The translations under genes were made by a program, and so were the position numbers. DNA of 61,128 bases from Halomonas campaniensis (GTDB lineage Bacteria; Pseudomonadota; Gammaproteobacteria; Pseudomonadales; Halomonadaceae). The stretch spans positions 6,210 to 67,337 of the forward strand of contig NZ_JPUA01000028.1 in NCBI RefSeq assembly GCF_002211105.1. The letters are read 5' to 3'. Under the pieces are notes generated by a model, which was not told where the DNA came from, ran no database searches, and saw only the letters and a list, made by a program, of their open reading frames with translations. The stretch's first letter is position 1. The number at the start of each line of letters is the position of its first letter. This document shows, piece after piece, positions 27,087 to 34,926 of the stretch.

Positions 27087-27278
27087 ATGCCTACCGTTCA
27101 CGTTTACATGATGTCAGGCCGGACACAGCAGCAGAAGGAGTCACTGATCAGCGAAGTCACGGATGCTGTGGTCTCTTCGCTGAGTGCGCCCAAAGAGAAT
27201 GTTCGGGTAATTATTAGTGAGGTACCCAAGAGCGAGTATGGAATTGGTGGCGTCACCGGCGAGAAGCTAGGGCGCTGA
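27087..27278 (+). CDS. 4-oxalocrotonate tautomerase-like protein
   Basis: A 63-aa protein of the 4-OT/tautomerase superfamily. After removal of the initiator Met, Pro becomes residue 1 (MPTVHVYMM), which is the catalytic base of the family. The ENVRVIISEVPKSEYGIGG segment follows the family pattern. It sits between the TRAP binding protein and iacG. No tautomerase is part of the described iac set, so its substrate, perhaps an enol or oxindole intermediate, is unknown. A start at 27075 is less likely because it would bury the catalytic proline. Confidence 0.83.
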   Translation: MPTVHVYMMSGRTQQQKESLISEVTDAVVSSLSAPKENVRVIISEVPKSEYGIGGVTGEKLGR

Positions 27279-27310
27279 TTCATAACAATAAACACGCTGG
27301 AGAATGAAAA

Positions 27311-28240
27311 ATGAACTTTGACGCAAGAGATTTCCGCCGCGCCCTAGGCAAGTTTGCTACTGGCGTCACGGTGGTAACGACCCGCAACACCAGCGGTGAA
27401 AATTTTGGCGTCACCGCGAGTAGCTTCAATGCGGTGTCGATGGATCCGCCGTTGATCCTGTGGAGCATAGATAAAGGGGCTCACAGCCTCGCTACGTATC
27501 AAGTTGCAGAACATTTCGTTGTCAATGTGCTGAGCAATGCCCAAGTCGATATCTCAAATCGTTTTGCAAGCCGTGGCGAGGATAAGTTTGCCAATACCAC
27601 CTTTGAGGAGGGGGTTGGTGGAGCCGCCAAGTTAACGGATGCGGCGGCCCATTTTGAGTGCCGTACATGGAACGTCTATGAGGGTGGGGATCACCTTATT
27701 ATTGTTGGTGAAGTGGTGCGTTATGCTTATCGGGACGCGGGCAGCGCGCTCGTGTTCCACAATGGCCGTTATGCGGTGCCTGAACCGCATCCCATGTTGC
27801 TACCTGTGAATGAACAGAGTTCCTTGAATGGTCGTTTGGGTAAGCATTTGCTCTACCTGATGCGCGAAGCCCTCGCCGCCTATCGCGGCGATTTCTATCC
27901 TCGGCTCGCCAGCCTCGGAGTCAATGACAATGAATGGCGAATACTGACCTTACTGGCAGATCGTGGTGTTCTAGGGGTCGAAGATTTGGCCCGGTCTGTG
28001 GCCCAGCCTATTGCGGATCTCGACGATACATTGAATGGGCTACAAGAGCGTGCGCTAGTGGTGCTAGCAAACGATGGAAGCGTTCTGCTCAGCGAAGCGG
28101 GAGAGACGTTAGCGCTGCGGTTATTGGCTATGGCAGATGACTACGAGCAGCGTCTCTTCGAAAGTTTAGAGCCAACCGAGATAAGCACTATCAAATCAGG
28201 GCTGGGGCGAGTAATCGAACGCCTTGGTACTACTGCTTAA
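27311..28240 (+). CDS. iacG: flavin reductase fused to a MarR-like domain, IacG-like
   Basis: A 309-aa two-domain protein. Residues 1-160 are a flavin reductase of the HpaC type (FRRALGKFATGVTVVTT, GVTASSFNAVSMDPPL), expected to supply reduced flavin to the IacA monooxygenase. Residues about 175-309 resemble a MarR-type winged helix (NEWRILTLLADRGVLGVEDLARSVAQPIADLDDTLNGLQERALV). The same domain order occurs in the C1 reductase of p-hydroxyphenylacetate hydroxylase from Acinetobacter baumannii, where the MarR-like domain senses substrate and controls the reductase. Whether this one binds DNA is unknown. Confidence 0.83.
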   Translation: MNFDARDFRRALGKFATGVTVVTTRNTSGENFGVTASSFNAVSMDPPLILWSIDKGAHSLATYQVAEHFVVNVLSNAQVDISNRFASRGEDKFANTTFEEGVGGAAKLTDAAAHFECRTWNVYEGGDHLIIVGEVVRYAYRDAGSALVFHNGRYAVPEPHPMLLPVNEQSSLNGRLGKHLLYLMREALAAYRGDFYPRLASLGVNDNEWRILTLLADRGVLGVEDLARSVAQPIADLDDTLNGLQERALVVLANDGSVLLSEAGETLALRLLAMADDYEQRLFESLEPTEISTIKSGLGRVIERLGTTA

Positions 28241-28346
28241 ACATTGAATTCATTGGCAAGTAGGCTTGAGAAAGCACTACTTTCTTAAGGCTAATAATTA
28301 TAAGACAGATGGCGTTTTTTACACGCCGAAAAACCTGGAGGTTAAC

Positions 28347-28913
28347 ATGACACAAGTATCTGATAGTGAAATTAAAGCTTTGGTATCACGTATTGAGGTA
28401 CTCGAAGCAGAAGCTGACATTCGTCGTATTCAAGCACGTTATATGTTCTTATGTGACACGCCGATTCCAGAGTATGGCGTGCAAAGTGATGATGAGCGAA
28501 TTGATTTGATTATGGATTTGTATACAGAGGATGCTATATGGGAAGGCGTTGGAGAATATTACGATAATCAATTTGGTCGCGCAGAAGGGGCTGCTGCTAT
28601 CCGTAAGCATTTCGAAGGATTTTGGAAAAAAGATCAAGACCCTAAGCTCTTGCTAAACGTTCACTATCTGACATCAGAGCAAATTCATGTGACTGGTGAT
28701 ACAGCGGAAGGCCAGTGGGTACACTGCCAACCCTGGATATTCTCTGATGGTAAGGCACTGCTTCGCTCATCAAGACTGAATAATGGTTTTCGCAAAGAGT
28801 CTGATGGTAAATGGAGAATTACTAGGACGCGTACAGAGAATGTGTTTGTTGCACCTCTTAAGGAAGGTTGGGCGTCTGACTTTCCTTCTCAATCAATGTT
28901 GCTCAAACCCTGA
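28347..28913 (+). CDS. iacI: SnoaL-like protein, IacI-like
   Basis: A 188-aa protein of the SnoaL/NTF2-like fold. A helical N-terminus (EIKALVSRIEVLEAEADIRRIQARYM) is followed by the cone-fold core, including LYTEDAIWEGVG. The described iac clusters contain a small protein of this kind, iacI. CTGGAGG precedes the ATG at 28347; a longer reading to 28266 is unlikely. Base composition is clearly more AT-rich than in iacA-G, suggesting a separate origin. Confidence 0.72.
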   Translation: MTQVSDSEIKALVSRIEVLEAEADIRRIQARYMFLCDTPIPEYGVQSDDERIDLIMDLYTEDAIWEGVGEYYDNQFGRAEGAAAIRKHFEGFWKKDQDPKLLLNVHYLTSEQIHVTGDTAEGQWVHCQPWIFSDGKALLRSSRLNNGFRKESDGKWRITRTRTENVFVAPLKEGWASDFPSQSMLLKP

Positions 28914-29005
28914 TTATATAACTTGTAAGGTTATTAAAAGATTTGTGGGCTCATTATTACTATACCTTGAGCCCACTGCATTCTCTAAACAGTCTAGGTA
29001 AGAGC

Positions 29006-30064
29006 ATGCCATACTCTTTTTTATATTCTACCAATCCTGCACGTATTGTTTTCGGCCCTGGCAGTTTGGCGCAAATTGCTGATGAGGTGCGCCGGCTGGA
29101 GTGTACTCGAGCGCTGGTACTATCGACTCCTTTTCAGCGGGAGGATGCCGAGCGCCTTAGTCAACAGTTGGGAGAACTGGGAGCTGGCGTCTTTAGCGAA
29201 GCGGCTATGCATACCCCTGTAGAGGTGACTGAGCAAGCAATGGCAGCCTTTGCCGCAGTAAAAGCTGACTGTGTGGTTGCGCTAGGGGGAGGCTCCACTA
29301 TTGGTTTAGGGAAGGCGATCGCTTACCGGAATAATGCGCCTCAAGTTGTCGTAGCCACGACTTACGCCGGATCGGAGGTTACTCCGATACTGGGGCAGAC
29401 AGAGAACGGTGTGAAGACTACCGTTAAGGATGCATCGATTCTGCCGGAGGTAGTGATCTACGACGCCGAGTTGACCCTAGGGCTGCCGGTATCGATGAGC
29501 GTGACCAGCGGTCTAAACGCTATGGCCCACGCTGTGGAAGGCCTGTACGCCAAAGATCGCAACCCTATCACCACGTTGATGGCTATGGAGGGTATTCGCA
29601 GCCTTAAGGAAGCTCTGCCCGTAATCGTTGAGCGACCAGAAAACGTGGAAGCTCGCAGTAAAGCTCTCTACGGTTCCTGGTTATGCGGTACCGTGCTGGG
29701 CACGGTGGGTATGGCTCTGCATCACAAGCTGTGTCATACCTTGGGCGGGAGCTTCAATCTGCCCCACGCCGAAACCCATGCCATCATGCTAGCTCATACA
29801 GTGGCCTACAACGCTCGGGCTGCAAAGGATGTGCTCACACCCGTTGCCGAACTCTTTGGTGGTGAGCTGGGTGGAGGGCTTTACGACTTTGCCCGATCCC
29901 TAGGTGCCCCCCTGGCGCTCAAGGATCTAGGGTTGGCCGAGGCTGAGCTGGATCTGGCTGCTGGTCTGGCGATGAAGAACCCCTACTGGAACCCTCAGCC
30001 GGTCGAGAAAGAAGCAGTACGTGAGCTGTTACAGTATGCCTGGAGCGGTGCCCGCCCCGAATGA
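29006..30064 (+). CDS. maleylacetate reductase
   Basis: A 352-aa iron-dependent-alcohol-dehydrogenase-family protein of the maleylacetate reductase type, reducing maleylacetate to 3-oxoadipate with NAD(P)H. The family features are seen in FGPGSLAQIADEV near the N-terminus, the nucleotide-binding ALGGGSTIGLGKAIA segment, TTYAGSEVTPILG, and the His-rich GMALHHKLCHTLGG with a further His in LPHAETHA. The next gene, an intradiol dioxygenase of the hydroxyquinol type, would produce its substrate. The start at 29006 is chosen from family alignment. Confidence 0.9.
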   Translation: MPYSFLYSTNPARIVFGPGSLAQIADEVRRLECTRALVLSTPFQREDAERLSQQLGELGAGVFSEAAMHTPVEVTEQAMAAFAAVKADCVVALGGGSTIGLGKAIAYRNNAPQVVVATTYAGSEVTPILGQTENGVKTTVKDASILPEVVIYDAELTLGLPVSMSVTSGLNAMAHAVEGLYAKDRNPITTLMAMEGIRSLKEALPVIVERPENVEARSKALYGSWLCGTVLGTVGMALHHKLCHTLGGSFNLPHAETHAIMLAHTVAYNARAAKDVLTPVAELFGGELGGGLYDFARSLGAPLALKDLGLAEAELDLAAGLAMKNPYWNPQPVEKEAVRELLQYAWSGARPE

Positions 30065-30108
30065 TCAATCAGGGCTTGCCGAAGCGAGGCCCCAGCAAGG
30101 AAAACAGT

Positions 30109-30987
30109 ATGACCAGAATAGATTATTTCACGGAAGAAAACTCCATTGAGGCAGTTAACGGTCGTATGGGTAAAGAGACCGCTCCGCGCTTGCAAGAGGT
30201 CATGGTCTCACTGATCAAACATCTACATAGCTTCGTTAAAGATGTCGAACTCACCCAGGAGGAGTGGGAAGCAGCTATTGAATTTCTTACCCATACCGGT
30301 CAGATATGCGATGACAAACGCCAGGAGTTCATTTTACTCTCCGATACGCTAGGCGTCTCGATGTTGGTAGATGCGATCCAGCACCGCCGCCCCCCTGGTG
30401 CTACTGAGAACACGGTTTTCGGCCCTTTCCATGTGGATGGTGCCCCGGTACTCGAAATGGGCGCCAATATCTCCCTGGACGGTAAGGGAGAAACCTGTCT
30501 CTACGAGGGCCGCGTGCTTGATCTGGACGGTAACCCTGTCGAAGGTGTGCGAATCGACGTGTGGTCAGACAACAGCGAGGGCTTTTACGATGTCCAGCAA
30601 CCGGGGGAGCAGCCGACCTGGAATAATCGCGGGGTATTCATTACCGGTTCCGATGGTCGCTATTGGTTCACCGGTATCAAACCTGTGCCTTATCCCATTC
30701 CGGACGATGGCCCAGTGGGACAGATGCTGACATTGCTCGGACGTCACCCCTGGCGTCCTGCCCACATGCACTTCATGCTTAACCATAGCCGCTACGAACG
30801 CATCGTTACGCATACATTCGTCTCCGGAGATCCGTATCTTATATCGGATGCTGTCTTTGGAGTGAAGGACTCTTTAATAATCGACTACATACCCTGCAGT
30901 GAAGAAGGTGTGATGTGGAAGGCAAGTTTTGACTTTTTTATAGTTGAGAAAGCGACCAAAAGAGACACTGAACGCACCACTACCTAG
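30109..30987 (+). CDS. intradiol ring-cleavage dioxygenase, hydroxyquinol 1,2-dioxygenase type
   Basis: A 292-aa non-haem Fe(III) dioxygenase with an N-terminal helical dimerisation domain (residues 1-100) and a catalytic domain. The iron ligands are Tyr160 (GFYDVQ), Tyr195 (PVPYPIP), His219 and His221 (RPAHMH), close to the numbering of hydroxyquinol 1,2-dioxygenase. Its pairing with maleylacetate reductase strongly suggests it opens hydroxyquinol (1,2,4-benzenetriol) to maleylacetate. It is distinct from the catA product at 55748. The start at 30109 is preceded by AAGG; an in-frame start at 30061 overlaps the previous gene and is less likely. Confidence 0.88.
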   Translation: MTRIDYFTEENSIEAVNGRMGKETAPRLQEVMVSLIKHLHSFVKDVELTQEEWEAAIEFLTHTGQICDDKRQEFILLSDTLGVSMLVDAIQHRRPPGATENTVFGPFHVDGAPVLEMGANISLDGKGETCLYEGRVLDLDGNPVEGVRIDVWSDNSEGFYDVQQPGEQPTWNNRGVFITGSDGRYWFTGIKPVPYPIPDDGPVGQMLTLLGRHPWRPAHMHFMLNHSRYERIVTHTFVSGDPYLISDAVFGVKDSLIIDYIPCSEEGVMWKASFDFFIVEKATKRDTERTTT

Positions 30988-31268
30988 AGGTTTTCGCTGA
31001 CATGCTCAAGAAAGCAGTACCCGGCACTCAGAACGTACAATAGTTTTGCGCTTGGAGCTTGAGGCCGCCCAGGCTAACCACCAGTGCATGATCTTCGTGC
31101 CTTATGGCTTAATGCAGTACACAGGTCTTTATTGCGAAGCCCTGTGGAACGAATTGCAAGTCAGTTTTTTTCCACCACAGCTATTTTACCCGTGAATACA
31201 CCTGCTTTTTTAGGGAGCTGCCATCCAAGATTTGTCAGCGCGGGGCCTCTGATTAAATGTAACCAAAA

Positions 31269-32564
31269 TTATGAAAATCGATCAAACCGATAGGGCCTTG
31301 GATCTATGATCGGTGGGTTGCCAGAGAGAAGGTCGGCTGCTAATTCACCGGCGGCTGGCGAAGTACCAAATCCATGACCGGAAAATCCAGTTGCCACCGT
31401 TAGTCCTGGAAGCTGGTCCACCGAGCCGATCACTGGGTTGGAATCCGGTGTAATATCGATCATGCCTGCCCACGTCTGTTCGATCTCAGCTTGATCGAAT
31501 GCTGGCCATGCTGCTTTCAGATTGTTTAACGCCTCGTTGTTGAGAGTTTGGTTCGCAGGTGGGTCTATTGTTCGTACGCGTTCAAAGGGTGAGCGTTGGG
31601 TGGCGGACCAACGGCGTGGCAGCGCTAAATCTTTGAAAAAATGCTTGTTGAGTCCTATTCGTAGGAGACTACGCTGGGCACGCAGCGCCTTCATGTAGTG
31701 CATACCGACCCGTAAATGATCCAGCGTTAGCGGTGCATCCAACGCACCGCGCTGAGTGATAATAAAGCCGCCGTCCCGATGCTTACGAAATGAAAAATCA
31801 GGCGCACCGACCGCAATATCAGTGGGACCTTCCATGGGTTTTGTGCGCAGAACAGAGCAAATGAGAGGAAGCGTAGGCAGCGATACGCCGTGATTGCCCA
31901 AAAAACGCCGTGACCACATGCCCCCCGCTAAAAGTACCTGATCGCAGCGAATTTCGCCGGTTTCGGTAACCACCCCGTCGATCTGTCCTCGGGATGTCGA
32001 TAATGTGCGCACTGCGCAATTTTCAACAATAACGGCTCCTTTGGCGATAGCGGCTTTAGCAATCGCGCTGGAGGCGAGCGTCGGTTCTGCGCGCCCATCT
32101 GAAGGGGTGAAGATTCCACCAGCCCAGTCGCTACGGTTACCAGGTACCATATCGCTGATCTCACGAGGACTAAGCAGTTGGGAGTCCAATGAAAGATGCT
32201 GAACAGCGTTTAACCAGTTTTCATAGACTGACATCTGGGTGTCTGTACGGGCCACAAACATAATGCCTGACTGTCGATACCCGACGTCGCTACCGACACG
32301 CTCAGGCATCTCTGCCCATAGGCGGTCAGCGGCCTGGGCTAGCGGAATATCTTCTTCATGGCGGCTCGTCTTGCGAATCCAGCCGAGATTGCGCGATGAC
32401 TGCTCGCAAGCAATTCGGCCTTTTTCAAGCACGACGACGGGAATGTTGCGCTCTGCCAAGGTCAGAGCGGCGGTGAGCCCGATAATACCGCCGCCAATGA
32501 TGACAACCGTTGTCGAAACAGGCAGATGTTGTGATGTCTCGACGGGGATTATTGACGGAGCCAT
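31269..32564 (-). CDS. FAD-dependent amine/amino-acid oxidoreductase (DadA/glycine-oxidase family)
   Basis: A 431-aa DAO-family flavoprotein. The dinucleotide-binding motif GGGIIGLTAALTLAE lies near residues 22-36, the RNLGWIRKT segment follows, and the C-terminal FAD-contact motif is TGFSGHGFGTSPAAGELAADLLSG. Such enzymes oxidise amines or amino acids to imines. It is grouped with a Rid protein and an ornithine-cyclodeaminase-like protein, all on the minus strand, and a FeaR-type regulator lies upstream. Oxidation of an arylethylamine such as tyramine or tryptamine is inferred from this context. The start at 32564 is chosen over 32630 because the latter adds a disordered leader. Confidence 0.82.
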   Translation of the reverse strand: MAPSIIPVETSQHLPVSTTVVIIGGGIIGLTAALTLAERNIPVVVLEKGRIACEQSSRNLGWIRKTSRHEEDIPLAQAADRLWAEMPERVGSDVGYRQSGIMFVARTDTQMSVYENWLNAVQHLSLDSQLLSPREISDMVPGNRSDWAGGIFTPSDGRAEPTLASSAIAKAAIAKGAVIVENCAVRTLSTSRGQIDGVVTETGEIRCDQVLLAGGMWSRRFLGNHGVSLPTLPLICSVLRTKPMEGPTDIAVGAPDFSFRKHRDGGFIITQRGALDAPLTLDHLRVGMHYMKALRAQRSLLRIGLNKHFFKDLALPRRWSATQRSPFERVRTIDPPANQTLNNEALNNLKAAWPAFDQAEIEQTWAGMIDITPDSNPVIGSVDQLPGLTVATGFSGHGFGTSPAAGELAADLLSGNPPIIDPRPYRFDRFS

Positions 32565-32649
32565 AAAGTCGGTGTCCTTAGGAGTGTGCTTTAGCCTACT
32601 AGAAGGTGCGGACTCCCAGGGAGGCCGCACTAGCAGGATAAGTAATCGC

Positions 32650-33075
32650 TTATTTTGCAGCCGTATTGATCACGTCTACTGTTGTTTGCGAAGCCCCTTT
32701 ATAAGCAGTGACTTCGAGCTCGACTTTATAAACGGTTGAACCCAGAGGGGGGCACGTTACCGTGGAGGCTGGATCAACGCCTTTAAATTTTTGCCCGATA
32801 ATTTCCATAACAGTCGGTACATCTTGCGGATCCTGGATAAACACGCGTGACATAACGACGTCCGCCAGTGACGCATCGATTGACGATAGGGCGGTTTCAA
32901 TATTGGCAAACACTTGATGTGTTTGCTCGACAACATCTTCCGGGATCTCTTTTGTTTCTGGGTGGCGGCCAGCCGTATTGGAAACAAAAATCCAGTTATC
33001 AACCGCGACTAATCTTGAATAGCTGGCGCGCTCTTCAAACGTTGAGCCTGTCTTGACTTTTACTATGTGAGCCAT
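32650..33075 (-). CDS. Rid family (YjgF/UK114) protein
   Basis: A 141-aa Rid-superfamily protein (FVSNTAGRHPETKEIPEDVVEQTHQVFANIETAL). Canonical RidA has an arginine in PARSC that binds the imine's carboxylate; here the corresponding stretch reads PASTVTC, so that residue is absent. This places it in a non-RidA subgroup, which may handle imines without a carboxylate, as would arise from amines. It lies between the DAO-type oxidase and the ornithine-cyclodeaminase-like gene, suggesting a shared role in amine oxidation. Confidence 0.83.
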   Translation of the reverse strand: MAHIVKVKTGSTFEERASYSRLVAVDNWIFVSNTAGRHPETKEIPEDVVEQTHQVFANIETALSSIDASLADVVMSRVFIQDPQDVPTVMEIIGQKFKGVDPASTVTCPPLGSTVYKVELEVTAYKGASQTTVDVINTAAK

Positions 33076-33147
33076 CGTTTTATCCTACTATCCTGAACTA
33101 TTTAGTGATCAATCGTTCGACGTACTAAAAGATGCCTGTGGCTGATA

Positions 33148-34284
33148 TCAGCTCAACACGGGGGTTTCCCACAGGTTTAGCGAGACGCCGATACCTTTTT
33201 CGATAGCATTACGGTAGACATACGTTGCCCATGCCACATCTTCCACTGGCATCCCCCCAACGGATAGCAAGATGATCTCGTCATCATTTTTTCGCCCTGG
33301 CGCTTCGCCCGTCACGATTTCGCCTAGGTCTTCCAACTGGTCGAGAGTAATTTTCCCCTCGGCAATCATGTCCATAAAGCGAACCCCAATCACTGGAATA
33401 TAGTGGTGGGCTGGCTTGGGCACTTCTTCGTACCAGGCCTGATAAAGTCCAGTATTGTCGAGGACTTTACGTGCCTCTTTCTCCATCCCTTCATCCAGGT
33501 TGCATAACGCTGGCATGGAGAGAAAAGCGCCGGGTTTGACCCACTCTCGTTTGACGAGGGGGTAGGCTGAAGGATCACCCACTTCACCAGAGTTGCAGTA
33601 GGTGACGATATCGGAGTCGCGTACCACGGCTTCAATACTATCGACTACCTGAATATTAGTGATTTGCGGATAGCTGTCTTTAACCCATTGGATGAAATTG
33701 TCGAGACTTTTTTGCCCGCGCCCTTTCACCTTGATCGTATCGATAGAGGGACAAACTGCCATAAAGGCAGAGACAGATGTTTTTCCCATCACACCTGGGC
33801 CTAGTAAGCCAATGACTTTGGAGTCCTTTCGTGCCAAATGCCGGGCACCTACGCCAGGTACGGCGCCGGTTCTATAAGCGGATAGCAGGTTGGCCGACAT
33901 AAAAGCTAGAGGTGCGCCGGTATCAGCATCACTTAACGTGAAGGTAAGAATAGAGCGTGGTAGCCCCTTCTCTCTATTGGCGATGTTAGACCCATACCAT
34001 TTGACCCCGGAGGTGCGAAAGCTACCACCTAAATAAGCAGGCATTGCCATCATGCGGCGGTCTGCTGTTGGCTTGGGCATCGTGGGAAATGGTGACTCCT
34101 CAGGAAACATGATCATCGCGCCGTGCGAGTCGTTATTGGGGCCTGCCATACGGTAATCACCCTGGTGGAGCAGGCTGAACACCTCTTCCATCGCATCCAC
34201 GCAAGCGGGCATATCAGTCACACCGGCGCGTATCATGTCTTGCTCGGAAAGGTAAATAAAGTCGATTTGTGTGTTATTTTTCAT
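33148..34284 (-). CDS. ornithine cyclodeaminase / mu-crystallin family protein
   Basis: A 378-aa member of the OCD/mu-crystallin family, with a Rossmann motif GLLGPGVMGKTSVSAF in the middle and the GVKWYGSN and SAYRTGAVPGVGA segments that line the substrate pocket. Members with this gene neighbourhood are annotated in databases as a tyramine oxidase subunit, which fits the DAO-type oxidase and FeaR-type regulator nearby; I recall this rather than having checked it. Two ATG codons (34284 and 34305) have equally good GAGG sequences; the shorter is preferred as closer to family length. Confidence 0.78.
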   Translation of the reverse strand: MKNNTQIDFIYLSEQDMIRAGVTDMPACVDAMEEVFSLLHQGDYRMAGPNNDSHGAMIMFPEESPFPTMPKPTADRRMMAMPAYLGGSFRTSGVKWYGSNIANREKGLPRSILTFTLSDADTGAPLAFMSANLLSAYRTGAVPGVGARHLARKDSKVIGLLGPGVMGKTSVSAFMAVCPSIDTIKVKGRGQKSLDNFIQWVKDSYPQITNIQVVDSIEAVVRDSDIVTYCNSGEVGDPSAYPLVKREWVKPGAFLSMPALCNLDEGMEKEARKVLDNTGLYQAWYEEVPKPAHHYIPVIGVRFMDMIAEGKITLDQLEDLGEIVTGEAPGRKNDDEIILLSVGGMPVEDVAWATYVYRNAIEKGIGVSLNLWETPVLS

Positions 34285-34305
34285 TGTAGACCTCGGTATC
34301 GTCAT

Positions 34306-34926
34306 TGTTTTCCTCAGGGGCTTAAAACAGCAGCTACCTCAATATATTGTGCTGTTAAATACGTCACCCATAAGTGTTTTTGAGCGTGGTTTCCGACACG
34401 CTGTTGAATAAAGCTACGTCTCATAAGTCGGCAGCGTTAGCACAAATCGGCAACTTGTTACTGCTAATGAGGAAGGATCGATAAATCTTTATTTTAACTT
34501 TTCCCTAATATTCATCTCTCTTAGGTTTTGGAGCGCCTGTCAGTATTTTTGATAACGTAACAATGTTAAAGAGGTTGTTTTTAAGCTTTTGTAAAAATAG
34601 GAAAAAACTAAGTGTCATGCTGATCCAAAGGGGCTAGATAAAAAATGACAATTAAGTTTCTGGTGATTGCTTAACGTTCTCCTTAATAATAGAAAATTTT
34701 GTATTAATAGATGCTAATTTTATGAGATAGGGTGTGCAGTAAGCGTTTGACTACATCGCGATAGAAGCCGATTCCGCTGGCTGTATGATCGTTCATCGAC
34801 TCATCCCGGCAACGGGGGCCTCTGCTTTATTGGTTTGCAAGGCCAGCATATTGAAGAACAATATACGAAGGCCAGCAGGCCCGAATCTACCTTACAGATT
34901 AAAGAGTGAGACGTTATCAAAATCCT
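34306..34926. other. intergenic region upstream of the amine-oxidation genes
   Basis: This 620-bp AT-rich stretch has no convincing gene. It must carry the leftward promoter of the OCD-Rid-oxidase genes. TCGGCA occurs twice (34428-34433 and 34447-34452) as a direct repeat 19 bp apart, a spacing usual for AraC-type activators such as the neighbouring FeaR-like protein. Confidence 0.5.

Noticed and set aside
31084..31293. Open frame in the gap between the hydroxyquinol-type dioxygenase and the oxidase gene
   Set aside because: It overlaps the oxidase end on the other strand and shows no family resemblance. The 280-bp gap also holds a 50-codon frame containing MIFVPYGLMQYTGLY that I could not identify, so I call no gene there.
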